DNA of 64,000 bases, from NCBI RefSeq assembly GCF_001424165.1, contig NZ_LMOJ01000001.1:833194-897193 (forward strand). The letters are read 5' to 3'. A model generated the notes under the pieces. It did no database searches. It was not told where the DNA came from and worked only from the letters and a program-made list of their open reading frames with translations. Made by a program: the position numbers and the translations under genes. The DNA is from Massilia sp. Leaf139 (lineage in GTDB: Bacteria; Pseudomonadota; Gammaproteobacteria; Burkholderiales; Burkholderiaceae_D). This document shows positions 35,597-47,354 of the stretch, piece after piece; positions within the stretch are counted from its first letter, which is position 1; every line of letters starts with the position of its first letter.

Positions 35597-36438
35597 ACGC
35601 GGCCGAACCCTTCCTCGGCGCCGCGCCCGAAGGGACGCGGCGCCTTCCCGCCAGCCGTTGCGCGGACGGCCGGGTGGAAGAGGGCAGCGAACTGGTGGCC
35701 GAGGAGGTGCCCGTCGCCCTGGTCTACAACGGCATCACCCAGGCCGTGATGCTGGCCTCGCCGCTCGACCTGGAAGACTTCGCGCTCGGCTTCACGCTGG
35801 GCGAGCGCATCGTGCGCCACCCGCGCGACGTTTACGACATCGAGGTCGCGCACACGGCCCGCGGCGTCACGGTCGAGCTGCGCATCGCGGCGGGCGCCAT
35901 GGCGCGCCTGAAGGGTGCGCGCATGGCGCGTACCGGCAAAACCGGCTGCGGCCTGTGCGGCGTCGACAGCCTCGATTATTTCGAGCAGGACGCCTGCCTG
36001 CCCGACCCATGCCGGCCGCTGCCGGCCGCAGGCAGCTTCAGCGCCGCGGCCCTGCACCACGCGATGGGCGAGCTGGCCGCGCGCCAGCGTCTGCACCAGG
36101 AGACCGGCGCCGTGCATGCCGCCGCCTGGGCCGCGCCCGATGGGACGCTCTTGTGCGTGCGCGAAGACGTGGGCCGCCACAACGCGCTCGACAAACTGGT
36201 CGGGGCGCTGGCGCGCGCCGGCAGCGCGCTTGACGGGGGCTTTGCGGTGGTCACCAGCCGCGCCAGTTTCGAGATGGTGCAGAAGGCGGCGCGCGCCGGC
36301 TTCGGTTTGCTGGGCGCGATTTCGGCGCCGACGGCGCTGGCCGTGCGCATGGCCGAGGGCGCCGGCCTGATCCTGGCCGGCTTCGTGCGCGGCGGCCGCC
36401 ATGTCGTCTACAGCCATCCGCAGCGGCTGCTGCCCTGA
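35593..36438 (+). CDS. fdhD: Molybdenum-cofactor sulfurtransferase FdhD
   Basis: A 281-residue protein that passes sulfur from a cysteine desulfurase to the molybdenum cofactor before insertion into formate-dehydrogenase-type enzymes. The essential CxxC is in GCGLCG (Cys119, Cys122). REDVGRHNALDKLVG and SRASFEMVQKAARAG are family signatures. Its ATG overlaps the oxidoreductase stop (ATGA), so the two are made together and FdhD most likely activates that enzyme. Confidence 0.97.
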   Translation: MNAAEPFLGAAPEGTRRLPASRCADGRVEEGSELVAEEVPVALVYNGITQAVMLASPLDLEDFALGFTLGERIVRHPRDVYDIEVAHTARGVTVELRIAAGAMARLKGARMARTGKTGCGLCGVDSLDYFEQDACLPDPCRPLPAAGSFSAAALHHAMGELAARQRLHQETGAVHAAAWAAPDGTLLCVREDVGRHNALDKLVGALARAGSALDGGFAVVTSRASFEMVQKAARAGFGLLGAISAPTALAVRMAEGAGLILAGFVRGGRHVVYSHPQRLLP

Positions 36439-36448
36439 ACCGGCGCGC

Positions 36449-37432
36449 TTACTCTTCCTCGTCGCCCAATTTCTCGAACACGGCCAGCGCCGCTTCGCCC
36501 AGGCCCTCGGTCACAAAAGGATCGTCGGCGCCATATTCGGCGCCGTCGACCAGCATGCGCAGCTTGGCCAGGCGGTCGCCCAGGGCCAGCGCCCCGGCCA
36601 GCGCGCCGGCGTCGTCGCGGCCGGCGCCTTCGATCGCCTCGCTCACACTGTCCGGAAACTCCCACAGGGCGGCGATGCGCGCGGACAGGAGGCGCGACTG
36701 TGCGAACAGGGTGGCGATGAAGGAATCCGACCAGGGCAGGGCCGCGTCGCCGCAGATCCCGTCGATCAGGCGAAAGGCGACGACGAGGCCGACGTTTTCC
36801 ATCAGCCCGGCCAGGTAGGCCTCGAAGGCGTTGGCGCGCAGGCCAGGGGCCAGCAGGCTGGCTGCGAGCGCGCTCTTTTCCGACTGGCGCCAGATGACCG
36901 GCGCGGTGCGCCGGGCCAGCACGCCGTTCTGCATGCTGACGATCGGACGGAAGGCGACGCGCGCCAGCAGCATGCGCATGCCGTTCTGCCCGAGCAGCAT
37001 GATCGCAGACTGGATGCTGTTGACCGGCGGGCCGGAATGGTAGCGCGGCAGATAAGCCGGCCGGTTCGCTTCGCGGTAGACCTCGGCCACGAGCACGGTA
37101 TCGGCGCTGAGCTGGCGCGATAGTTCGGCCGCGTTCATGTCGTCGGCGCGCAGGGTGCGCATCAGCTGGGGAATGATCTCGGGGATGCGCGGCACCAGCG
37201 CGGCGCCGGCGACCGGGGAGGCGGCCAGGCGCGCCAGCTCGTCGAGGATGCGCGCCTCGACCTGCTGCGTGGCGCGCGGCGGACGCGCCGCCGCCAGCCA
37301 GCGGTAGAAGGCGGCGTCGATCTCGGCGCTCGTGGCCGGATCGGAACCGTGCAGCTGCCGCTGCGCGGACGCCAGGCCGGCCGCAGGCCGTGCAGTCGTT
37401 TCGCCACCCAACAGTTTGTCCAGCCAACCCAT
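36449..37432 (-). CDS. HDOD-domain protein
   Basis: A 327-residue soluble protein starting MGWLDKLLGG. The HDOD region (about 70-270) resembles an HD phosphohydrolase but lacks its metal-binding His-Asp residues; IPEIIPQLMRTL, ANRPAYLP and NSIQSAIMLLGQNGMRMLL are typical. HDOD proteins are usually signalling adaptors next to c-di-GMP or chemotaxis genes. ATG 37432 is preferred over the upstream frame to 37567, which lacks family similarity. It is convergent with fdhD, 10 bases away. Confidence 0.85.
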   Translation of the reverse strand: MGWLDKLLGGETTARPAAGLASAQRQLHGSDPATSAEIDAAFYRWLAAARPPRATQQVEARILDELARLAASPVAGAALVPRIPEIIPQLMRTLRADDMNAAELSRQLSADTVLVAEVYREANRPAYLPRYHSGPPVNSIQSAIMLLGQNGMRMLLARVAFRPIVSMQNGVLARRTAPVIWRQSEKSALAASLLAPGLRANAFEAYLAGLMENVGLVVAFRLIDGICGDAALPWSDSFIATLFAQSRLLSARIAALWEFPDSVSEAIEGAGRDDAGALAGALALGDRLAKLRMLVDGAEYGADDPFVTEGLGEAALAVFEKLGDEEE

Positions 37433-37494
37433 GTGCCGCTGCCGTAAAAATCCTGTAAACCTTGATTCTACAGGAGGCGGGCGGCGGAGAGGCT

Positions 37495-37668
37495 TCAGGC
37501 CGCGGCGTTCAGGCCGTCGATGAAGCCGGCCACGAAATCGGGAATACCGCCGCCAAGCAGCAGGCACAGTGCCCCGCCGAGCATGATGCTCTCGCTCGAC
37601 TTGCGGTAGCCGAAGCCCAGCATGACAAGACCGATGAGTTGGGCCTGGAGGGCGATGGTTTCAAGCAT
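37495..37668 (-). CDS. 57-residue membrane protein, unknown
   Basis: A small open frame of 57 codons starting MLETIALQAQLIGLVMLGFG. Two hydrophobic segments (about 4-20 and 28-50) are joined by a short polar turn (YRKSSES), giving a probable helical hairpin in the inner membrane. AAGGAA lies 9 bases before the ATG. Codon use is GC-rich like its neighbours, which supports a real gene. It lies upstream of, and on the same strand as, the HDOD gene (62-base gap) and may be in its transcript. I recognise no family. Confidence 0.65.
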   Translation of the reverse strand: MLETIALQAQLIGLVMLGFGYRKSSESIMLGGALCLLLGGGIPDFVAGFIDGLNAAA

Positions 37669-37843
37669 GGGAATAATTCCTTGAAAAGCGCATCCGGGTG
37701 ATGACGCAGCCCGGCAGTATAGACTTAAAAATCGGCAACAAATACGCGGATTGTCACAAGGGGTTTAGGGCGTAAAAATTGTTGCTGAACCAAAACTATG
37801 TGATTATGATTTGGCAACTTATTTGCCTGATCATGGATCCTCG

Positions 37844-39376
37844 ATGCGCGCCACTTCGTCACCCCAAGGCCGTCTCCGCCGGCTGATCGCCCTTGGCCTT
37901 CCGGTTTTATTCGGCTCGTTCGCTGCCACAGCGGCCCCCGCCTTGCCGGATTCGCCGCAGGCTTGGCGCGCCGCCGCCCGCGCCGACATCGAAGCCGCCG
38001 TACGGATCACGCGCGAGAACCATCCCGGGCCGCACGACCCGCACAATCCGGCCTTCGGGCCGAACCTCGAAGCGGCGCGCGTGCACGGTCTGGCGTTGGC
38101 CGAGCGCGTGGTCGACGCCCCAGGCTACATGGCGGCGATAATGGGCTTCAATGTCCGTATCGGCGACGGCCATGCCGGCGCCTACCCGCGCATCGACGAG
38201 GCCAGCCTGCCGCCCGCGCGCTGGCCGGGTTTTGTCAGCGTCTGGCGCGGCGATGCCCTGTATGTCCATTCGGCCCAGCCGGGTGCGCCCGCCGCCGGCA
38301 GCAGGCTGCTCGGCTGCGACGGCAAGGATGCGCAACAACTCATCCGCGACAACGTGTTCAGCTTCCAGGGGCGTGTGAAGGAGGACGGCCAGTGGTGGTC
38401 GGCCGCGCGCCGCGTTTTCATCGACAAGCACAATCCCTTCGTCGCGCTGCCGCAGCGCTGCCGTTTCGAACTGGGCGGGCAGGTGACGGAACACGCGCTG
38501 TCCTGGCGCGCCTTCGATGCCGAGGGCGAGCGCTGGCTGGCCGACAGCAGCTGGGGCGAGGGCGGCCCGGTCGGCGTGGCCGAGCCGCGCAAGAACCTGT
38601 ACTGGGTCTCGATGCCGACCTTCCAGCCCGACGAAAAGGAACGCGCGGCCTACCGCGCCATGTTTGCCGACGTTGCCGCCCGGCGTGCGCGCTGGCTGGC
38701 GCTCGATGCGGTCGTGATCGACCTGCGCAAGAACCAGGGCGGCAATTCCGACTGGAGCCTGTGGTTCGCCCAGGCCCTGTGGGGCAAGGCGCGCGTGACG
38801 CAGGCGAGTGCGGCCTACGACGCGGGCGTGGAGGTGTGGTGGCGCGCCTCGCCCGACAATACGGCCTACATGCTGTCGATCGTCGGGCGGCTGGAAAAGG
38901 AGGGCAATCCGGAGGGCGCCGACTGGGCCAGAACCCATGGAGAAGGCATGCGCATGGCGCTCGCGCAGGGCAAGCGCTTCTATGTCGAAAAGGAGGAGAC
39001 CCCCGTGCCCGCCACGGCCGCCGCCGCCGAGGACGGGCCGCCCTTTACGCGTCCCGTCTACGTCATCGTGCCGGGCAACTGCGCCAGCGCCTGCCTCGAT
39101 GCGATCGATGTGTTCACGCGCTTCCCGAACACGACCCTGGTCGGCGCGCCCAGTTCGGCCGACTCGACCTACATGGAAGTGCGCAGCGCGGATGTGGACT
39201 CGGGCCTGGCGCGGGTAATCGTGCCGAACAAGGTCTATGTCAAGCGCAAGCGCGGCAACGGCGAGTTCTACCGGCCGCGCATCGAGGTGCGCGACGTGGT
39301 GTGGTCGAACGCGGCGCTGCTGAAGGCGGTGGAAGCGGATCTGGCGGACTCGCGCGTGAAAGCCCCGTCCAGTTAG
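37844..39376 (+). CDS. Exported S41-like (tail-specific protease fold) protein
   Basis: A 510-residue protein with a signal peptide (basic MRATSSPQGRLRRL, hydrophobic core, cleavage near ATAAP). The C-terminal half has S41 peptidase features: VIDLRKNQGGNSDWS (about 295-310) and GNCASACLDAID, where Ser415 sits where the nucleophile is expected. No clear PDZ domain is seen. It probably acts on peptides or proteins in the periplasm or outside. ATG 37844 is chosen for the signal peptide; TTG 37811 would add 11 non-typical residues. Confidence 0.82.
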   Translation: MRATSSPQGRLRRLIALGLPVLFGSFAATAAPALPDSPQAWRAAARADIEAAVRITRENHPGPHDPHNPAFGPNLEAARVHGLALAERVVDAPGYMAAIMGFNVRIGDGHAGAYPRIDEASLPPARWPGFVSVWRGDALYVHSAQPGAPAAGSRLLGCDGKDAQQLIRDNVFSFQGRVKEDGQWWSAARRVFIDKHNPFVALPQRCRFELGGQVTEHALSWRAFDAEGERWLADSSWGEGGPVGVAEPRKNLYWVSMPTFQPDEKERAAYRAMFADVAARRARWLALDAVVIDLRKNQGGNSDWSLWFAQALWGKARVTQASAAYDAGVEVWWRASPDNTAYMLSIVGRLEKEGNPEGADWARTHGEGMRMALAQGKRFYVEKEETPVPATAAAAEDGPPFTRPVYVIVPGNCASACLDAIDVFTRFPNTTLVGAPSSADSTYMEVRSADVDSGLARVIVPNKVYVKRKRGNGEFYRPRIEVRDVVWSNAALLKAVEADLADSRVKAPSS

Positions 39377-39409
39377 GCGCGCGCCGTCATCCATGCGACA
39401 ATCGCGCGC

Positions 39410-41815
<2,406 letters not shown>

Positions 41816-41856
41816 GCTGGACTTTCAAGTCCACGCGTGAGGCCGGCGTCTCCTCG

Positions 41857-42705
41857 TCAGTACTCGCGCCGATCCGGCTTGATCTCCTGAAGAATCGTCG
41901 TCGAGATCTCCTCGATCGACTTGGTCGTCGACGACAGCCAGCGGATTCCCTCGCGCTTCATCATCATCTCCGCCTCGTTGACTTCGTAACGGCAGTTCTC
42001 GATCGAGGCGTACTTGCTGCCGGCACGGCGTTCCTCGCGAATTTGCGCCAGGCGCTCGGGCGTGATGGTCAGGCCGAACAGCTTGTGTTTGAAAGGCGGC
42101 AGCGAGGAGGGCAGCTTGCCGCGCTCGAAGTCGTCGGGGATGAGCGGATAGTTGGCGGCCTTGATCCCGTACTGCATGGCGAGGTACAGGCTGGTCGGGG
42201 TCTTGCCGGAGCGCGACACGCCCACCAGGATCACGTCGGCCTCGGCCAGGTTCTTGTGCGACTGGCCGTCGTCGTGCGCCAGCGAGAAGTTGATCGCCTC
42301 GATGCGGTTCTTGTATTCCTCGGAATCGACCACGTTGTGGATGCGGCCGATCGTGTGCGTCGACTTCACGCCGAGCTCCATCTCGAGCGGGGCGACGAAG
42401 GTCTGGAACAGGTCCATGTGCATGCCGTTCGAGGCGCGGATTACGCCCGACAGGTCGTGCTTGACCAGGGTCGAGAACACGATCGGGCGCTGGTTGTCGG
42501 CGGCGTAGTGTTCGTTGATGCGGCGCGCGGCGTCCTTGGCCTTTTCGATCGTGTCGATGAAAGGAATGCGGATCTGGCGGAAGCGCATTTCGAACTGGCT
42601 CAGCACCGCGTGGCCGAAGGTTTCGGCGGTGATGCCGGTGCCGTCGGACACGAAAAACACGGTGCGGGTCGGCGGGGGAAGCGGAGGGCGGCCTTCAACT
42701 GTCAT
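41857..42705 (-). CDS. ppsR: PEP synthase regulatory protein (bifunctional kinase/phosphorylase)
   Basis: A 282-residue DUF299-family enzyme that inactivates PpsA by ADP-dependent phosphorylation of a Thr and reactivates it by phosphate-dependent dephosphorylation. [17 protein letters not shown] at the N-terminus and the P-loop [16 protein letters not shown] are characteristic. It is divergent from ppsA across a 179-base spacer, the usual arrangement, so regulator and target are encoded back to back. Confidence 0.96.
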   Translation of the reverse strand: MTVEGRPPLPPPTRTVFFVSDGTGITAETFGHAVLSQFEMRFRQIRIPFIDTIEKAKDAARRINEHYAADNQRPIVFSTLVKHDLSGVIRASNGMHMDLFQTFVAPLEMELGVKSTHTIGRIHNVVDSEEYKNRIEAINFSLAHDDGQSHKNLAEADVILVGVSRSGKTPTSLYLAMQYGIKAANYPLIPDDFERGKLPSSLPPFKHKLFGLTITPERLAQIREERRAGSKYASIENCRYEVNEAEMMMKREGIRWLSSTTKSIEEISTTILQEIKPDRREY

Positions 42706-42884
42706 GGTATTTTTTTAAGGAATGCTGTCAGGTTTGCAGTGTTGTGCGATGTGAATCGGGGGCACACAAGGTAGAATGCTCGGCAACGGTTTTTTGCATT
42801 GTGCTGCACGGCGCCAAGAATAACAAGAACGCACGCCGCGGCCTGCTCGTACAGATTTCTATCATCAAGTAAGGGTGTTTCACC

Positions 42885-45320
42885 ATGACAAACCTGTCCA
42901 ACGCAGCATTGAAGGATCCCGAACAAGGCACAAGTGTTTACGTTGCCCCGTTCGAGAACCTGCGCATGACCGATGTCGAATCGGTCGGCGGCAAGAACGC
43001 CTCGCTCGGCGAAATGATCAGCCAGCTCGCCGAAGCCGGCGTGCGCGTGCCGACCGGCTTCGCCACCACGGCGCAGGCCTTCCGCGACTTCCTCGAGCAC
43101 TCCATTGACGGCGGCGCGCCGCTGGCCGAACGCATCGCCACCCGCCTCGAAGGCCTGGACATCGACGACGTCCGCTCGCTGGCCGCCGCCGGCGCCGAGA
43201 TCCGCCAGTGGATCATCGACACCCCGTTCCAGCCGCGCCTGGAAGCGGAAATCCGCAGCTACTACGAACGCCTGGTTGCCGATTCCACCGCCGAGATGTC
43301 CTTCGCCGTGCGTTCCTCGGCCACCGCCGAAGACTTGCCGGACGCCTCCTTCGCGGGCCAGCAGGAGACCTTCCTGAACGTGGTCGGCATCGACAACATC
43401 CTGGAAGCGATGAAGCACGTCTTCGCGTCGCTCTACAACGACCGCGCCATCTCGTACCGCGTCCATAAGGGCTTCACCCACGCCGAGGTCGCGCTGTCGG
43501 CCGGCGTGCAGCGCATGGTGCGCTCGGATGTCGGCGCCGCCGGCGTCATGTTCACGATCGATACCGAATCGGGCTTCAAGGACGTGGTCTTCATCACCTC
43601 CAGCTACGGCCTGGGCGAAACGGTGGTGCAGGGCGCGGTCAATCCGGACGAGTTCTACGTCCACAAGCCGATGCTGGCACAGGGCAAGAAGCCCGTCATC
43701 CGCCGCAACATCGGCTCGAAACTGATCAAGATGGAATTCACCAGTGAGGCGAAAGCCGGCCGTTCGGTGAAGACGGTCGACGTGCCGATCGAACTGCGCA
43801 ACCGCTATTCGCTGACCGACGAGGAAGTGGTCGAGCTGGCCAAGTATGCGGTCATCATCGAGAACCACTACGGCCGTCCGATGGACATCGAGTGGGGCAA
43901 GGACGGCCGCGACGGCAAGCTGTTCATCCTGCAGGCGCGTCCGGAAACCGTGAAATCGCAGCAGAAGGCGACCGACGCCCAGCAGCGTTTCAGCCTGAAA
44001 GGCACCGGCACCGTGCTGACCCACGGCCGCGCCATCGGCCAGAAGATCGGCGCCGGCCCGGTGCGCGTCATCACCGACCCTTCGGAAATGGAGCGCGTGC
44101 AGCCGGGCGACGTGCTGGTGGCCGACATGACCGACCCGAACTGGGAACCGGTCATGAAGCGCGCCTCGGCGATCGTCACCAACCGTGGCGGCCGCACCTG
44201 CCACGCGGCGATCATCGCGCGTGAACTGGGCGTGCCGGCCGTCGTCGGCTGCGGCGACGCGACCGAAACCCTGAAGGACGGCACGTTTGTCACCGTCTCT
44301 TGCGCCGAAGGCGACGAAGGCAAGATCTACGACGGCCTGCTGGAAACGGAGATCACCGAGGTTTCGCGGGGCGAACTGCCGCCGATCCCGACCAAGATCA
44401 TGCTCAACGTCGGCAATCCGCAGCTGGCCTTCGACTTCCAGTCGGTGCCGAACAACGGCGTCGGCCTGGCGCGCCTGGAATTCATCATCAACAACAACAT
44501 CGGCGTACACCCGAAGGCCATCCTCGAGTACCCGAACATCGACGCCGACCTGAAAAAGGCAGTGGAATCGGTCGCGCGCGGCCACGCTTCGCCGAAGGCC
44601 TTCTACGTCGACAAGCTGGCCGAAGGCGTGGCGACCATCGCCGCCGCCTTCTGGCCGAAGCCGGTCATCGTGCGCCTGTCCGACTTCAAGTCGAACGAGT
44701 ACAAGAAGCTGATCGGCGGTTCGCGCTACGAGCCGGACGAAGAGAACCCGATGCTGGGCTTCCGCGGGGCGGCGCGCTACCTGGCCGAGGACTTCGCCGA
44801 GTCCTTCGAGATGGAATGCCTCGCCATGAAGCGCGTGCGCGAAGAGATGGGCCTGACCAACGTCGAGCTGATGATCCCGTTCGTGCGTACCCTGGGCCAG
44901 GCAGAGAAGGTGATCGAGCTGCTGGCGAAATACGGCCTGAAGCGCGGCGAAAACGGCCTGCGCGTCATCATGATGTGCGAAGTGCCATCGAACGCCATCC
45001 TGGCCGAGCAGTTCCTGCAGTATTTCGACGGCTTCTCGATCGGCTCGAACGACCTGACGCAGCTGACCCTGGGCCTGGATCGCGACTCCGGCATGGAGCT
45101 GCTGGCCAAGGACTTCGACGAGCGCGACCCGGCCGTGAAAGCCATGCTGTCGCTGGCCATCAAGGCTTGCCGCGCGCAGGGCAAGTACATCGGCATCTGC
45201 GGCCAGGGGCCGTCGGACAACCCCGATTTCGCCGAGTGGCTGGTGGAGCAGGGTATCGAGTCGATGTCGCTCAATCCCGATTCGGTCATCGATACCTGGC
45301 AGAAGCTGGCAGCCAAGTAA
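42885..45320 (+). CDS. ppsA: Phosphoenolpyruvate synthase
   Basis: An 811-residue cytoplasmic enzyme making PEP from pyruvate and ATP, for growth on three-carbon compounds. Order: N-terminal ATP-grasp domain ([30 protein letters not shown]), central phosphohistidine domain with His440 in [15 protein letters not shown], and C-terminal PEP/pyruvate barrel with the catalytic Cys in GICGQGPSD. The Thr just before the Cys-His pair (RTCH) is the expected PpsR target. A strong terminator follows. Confidence 0.98.
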   Translation: MTNLSNAALKDPEQGTSVYVAPFENLRMTDVESVGGKNASLGEMISQLAEAGVRVPTGFATTAQAFRDFLEHSIDGGAPLAERIATRLEGLDIDDVRSLAAAGAEIRQWIIDTPFQPRLEAEIRSYYERLVADSTAEMSFAVRSSATAEDLPDASFAGQQETFLNVVGIDNILEAMKHVFASLYNDRAISYRVHKGFTHAEVALSAGVQRMVRSDVGAAGVMFTIDTESGFKDVVFITSSYGLGETVVQGAVNPDEFYVHKPMLAQGKKPVIRRNIGSKLIKMEFTSEAKAGRSVKTVDVPIELRNRYSLTDEEVVELAKYAVIIENHYGRPMDIEWGKDGRDGKLFILQARPETVKSQQKATDAQQRFSLKGTGTVLTHGRAIGQKIGAGPVRVITDPSEMERVQPGDVLVADMTDPNWEPVMKRASAIVTNRGGRTCHAAIIARELGVPAVVGCGDATETLKDGTFVTVSCAEGDEGKIYDGLLETEITEVSRGELPPIPTKIMLNVGNPQLAFDFQSVPNNGVGLARLEFIINNNIGVHPKAILEYPNIDADLKKAVESVARGHASPKAFYVDKLAEGVATIAAAFWPKPVIVRLSDFKSNEYKKLIGGSRYEPDEENPMLGFRGAARYLAEDFAESFEMECLAMKRVREEMGLTNVELMIPFVRTLGQAEKVIELLAKYGLKRGENGLRVIMMCEVPSNAILAEQFLQYFDGFSIGSNDLTQLTLGLDRDSGMELLAKDFDERDPAVKAMLSLAIKACRAQGKYIGICGQGPSDNPDFAEWLVEQGIESMSLNPDSVIDTWQKLAAK

Positions 45321-45336
45321 GTGGCAGCCAAGTAAG
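45307..45336 (+). repeat. Tandem 15-bp duplication spanning the ppsA stop
   Basis: TGGCAGCCAAGTAAG occurs twice back to back (45307-45321, 45322-45336). The first copy holds the ppsA TAA; the second repeats the same end after the stop, a perfect and therefore probably recent slippage duplication. Confidence 0.9.
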
Positions 45337-45364
45337 CATGCAGCCTGCGTTGTCAGGCTGCATG
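45337..45364 (+). other. Perfect 11-bp hairpin after ppsA
   Basis: CATGCAGCCTG (45337-45347) pairs with CAGGCTGCATG (45354-45364) around a six-base loop. It has no T run and sits directly before the true terminator, so it may protect the mRNA 3' end. Confidence 0.75.
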
Positions 45365-45368
45365 AACG

Positions 45369-45402
45369 AACCCCGTTTTCCTCACGGTCGCGGGGTTTTT
45401 TT
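45369..45402 (+). terminator. Rho-independent terminator of ppsA
   Basis: AACCCCG (45369-45375) pairs with CGGGGTT, the last two T belonging to a run of seven (45396-45402). It closes the ppsA transcript. Confidence 0.85.
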
Positions 45403-46490
45403 ATGAGCGTTCTACAAAACTTCTCGACGACAATCGATGCTGGACTAACGTCTCAGGTTGGAGAGTGACGACGAGACGACGCGTGCGGTCAGCGAGGCCT
45501 CGACACCCATGCACCTCAAAAAGATGCGCGCCGCGCCCGTGCCGGCCAGACGCCGAATCAACTGCGCCCGGTACACAATTTTTGTCAGACCATCGTTATT
45601 TCGAACATAGCCATGTGTGTTCGGAGACAGGGGTGTTGCAGGGGTACCATCGATTGTACCAATGGCCCTCGATAACTCGTTCATTAACATGATTCATCTT
45701 TCAGCCGAACTACCGTTTACCGAAACCTTGCGGTGAGTCACGCTACCGACCCGTATATGGAATTACGCGGCAAAATCGGAGCGAAACATAGCTACCTGCG
45801 CGGCCAATATGGCAGCAGGACGAATTGATTACCTTGTATTTTTGGCGGACCCGGATCGCGGGCAAAGAGTCGCGAATGGCTACCTGTGAAGCATGGCTAT
45901 GGTAGTGCAAATATGATCATAAAGGCGCTCAATTGCGACCTCACCAGCGATTGTTGGCCGGGTGCTGAATAGACAGTATTTGTGCTCACGAGCTTGCGAA
46001 AGAAAAACAAAAGCGGAGGATGCCGTATGCTAGCGCTGCACTGGCCAGTACGATCGCAAGACCGACCAGGGGAAACCGATTCAGGGTCGTGCGCTCAGGC
46101 TTCGATCGAACTGAACGAATATGTCGTGTGCGTATTTTCATGATTATCTTCTTACCTATGCCGATGCCGTCATTGCAATCAGCGACAGTAATGCAAATTC
46201 CGTACCGATCGGAATCCAGAGAAAATTAACGAAGCTTTTCAAGGGTTTAAGTGCTGAGTGACGCTACCTCTTGCCCATCTTTGTAAGTATTTCCGACGGG
46301 CCTTGCGCCAACCGGCAACCGCAGACGGCATTGCTGAGCGAGGCGTGCCTGGGCGCTAACGCATTGCCCTTATAAGGAAATAGCCTAATGGCAACAAAGT
46401 GCTTGACTCATCCTCAGAACTAGTTAGACTTTTGGAAACTCTCGCTACCTTCCCAGTGGCGAGGGATGCTCACCAAGACTGGAGACCTTC
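45403..46490. other. Gene-poor, A+T-richer block of about 1.1 kb
   Basis: This stretch is visibly less GC-rich than the rest of the window and has no convincing gene with local codon use. Open frames at 45445-45690 (minus, 81 codons), 46020-46229 (plus, 69 codons) and a 28-codon TTG frame at 46242-46156 lack good starts or family likeness. The hexamer GCTACC recurs at several places (for example 45742, 46262, 46443). It may be decayed or recently acquired DNA, or hold a regulatory RNA and the promoter for the 46491 operon. I see no transposase remnant or attachment site. Confidence 0.6.
45986..46141 (-). CDS. Possible 51-residue single-span membrane peptide
   Basis: A 51-codon frame starting MKIRTRHIRSVRSKP: a strongly basic N-terminus followed by one hydrophobic segment (about 23-42, FPLVGLAIVLASAALAYGIL) and a short Phe-rich tail. 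The topology is plausible for a small membrane protein, but the ribosome binding site is weak, codon use is unlike the neighbours, and it lies in the A+T-rich block. Treat as a candidate only. Confidence 0.3.
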   Translation of the reverse strand: MKIRTRHIRSVRSKPERTTLNRFPLVGLAIVLASAALAYGILRFCFSFASS

Positions 46491-46883
46491 ATGCGCCTAG
46501 CATCCCGCATTGCATCCCTGGTGCTTGCCTTGACCGGCTCGCTGCTGTCCACCGGTGCAGTCGCCGCCGATCCCGGCTTCTGCCACTCCGTCTGCGACAG
46601 CGAGCGTCGTGCCTGCAAAGCCGATGTGGCGCAACTGGCTGCCGAAGACGGCGAGGGCTTGCTGGTGATGCAGGAAAAGAACCAGCTGGCGCGCACCGCA
46701 TCGCGCACGGGCGCACCGACGTCGATACCAGTCAAGGCCGGCGAACAGACGGCCGTGGCGAACCGCCGTATCCAGCGCACCGCCGCCTGCGAGACGGCGT
46801 ACGGGCGCTGCGAGCGTTCGTGCAAGGCACCCGAGGCCAAGGCGCCGGTGTCGCCGATTTACACGCCGCGCAAGAGCGGCTGA
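46491..46883 (+). CDS. Exported protein with mirrored cysteine motifs, unknown
   Basis: A 130-residue protein with a clear signal peptide (1-26, cleavage near AVAA). The mature part has exactly six cysteines: 31, 35, 42 and 100, 107, 111, that is CX3CX6C and its mirror CX6CX3C. The residues between and around them are charged and helix-prone, so two antiparallel helices locked by three disulfides are likely, exported to the periplasm where Dsb proteins can form them. A Pro/Lys-rich tail follows. It sits 9 bases before the NfeD gene. I recognise no family. Confidence 0.8.
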   Translation: MRLASRIASLVLALTGSLLSTGAVAADPGFCHSVCDSERRACKADVAQLAAEDGEGLLVMQEKNQLARTASRTGAPTSIPVKAGEQTAVANRRIQRTAACETAYGRCERSCKAPEAKAPVSPIYTPRKSG

Positions 46884-46892
46884 GGAGACAGC

Positions 46893-47315
46893 ATGTCCGA
46901 CTGGATGAACTGGCTGGTGGGCGCGGGAATCCTGGTGATCGCCGAACTGCTCACCGGAACCTTCTATTTGCTGATGATCGCCATCGGCCTGGCCTTTGGC
47001 GGCGTCGCCGCGCTGCTGGGCATGAGCGGTGCGCTCCAGACCCTGGTCGCGGCCGCCGTCGGCCTGGTCGCCACCGCCATCCTGCACCGCAGCCGTTTCG
47101 GGCGGCCGGCCAAGACCGATGCCACCCGTGACCGGAACGTCAACCTCGACATCGGTGCGCGCGTCGCCGTGCCGGGCTGGCAGGACGGCCGCGCCCGCGT
47201 GATGTACCGCGGCGCGCTGTGGGATGTGGAACTGGGGCCGGGCGCGCTGCCGGAAGCGGGCGATTACCGTATCGTCGAGGTGCGCGGCAATCGCCTGATT
47301 GTTTCCAATTCATAA
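46893..47315 (+). CDS. NfeD-like membrane protein
   Basis: A 140-residue protein with three hydrophobic segments (about 7-28, 30-48, 50-68) and a C-terminal soluble OB-fold domain (about 85-138, LDIGARVAVPGWQDGRARV, then YRGALWDVEL). This is the short NfeD form that pairs with SPFH/stomatin proteins; a stomatin-like gene follows 39 bases later. The pair is thought to organise membrane microdomains or assist membrane protein quality control. TGAGGAGA precedes the ATG. Confidence 0.92.
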   Translation: MSDWMNWLVGAGILVIAELLTGTFYLLMIAIGLAFGGVAALLGMSGALQTLVAAAVGLVATAILHRSRFGRPAKTDATRDRNVNLDIGARVAVPGWQDGRARVMYRGALWDVELGPGALPEAGDYRIVEVRGNRLIVSNS

Positions 47316-47354
47316 GTAAAACTAATACAAGTAACTCATCTATAAGAGATCCTC

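Noticed and set aside
45445-45690. 81-codon minus-strand frame in the A+T-rich block
   Set aside because: Weak ribosome site, no recognisable motif and codon use unlike neighbours; mentioned only within the block entry.
46156-46242. 28-codon TTG frame with hydrophobic product
   Set aside because: No ribosome binding site and only a TTG start; could be chance.
46253-46475. Possible c-di-GMP (GEMM) riboswitch suggested by GGTAGCG words on the minus strand
   Set aside because: The rest of the GEMM consensus (conserved GGCAAACC and GGGACGCAAAGCC-like parts) is absent.
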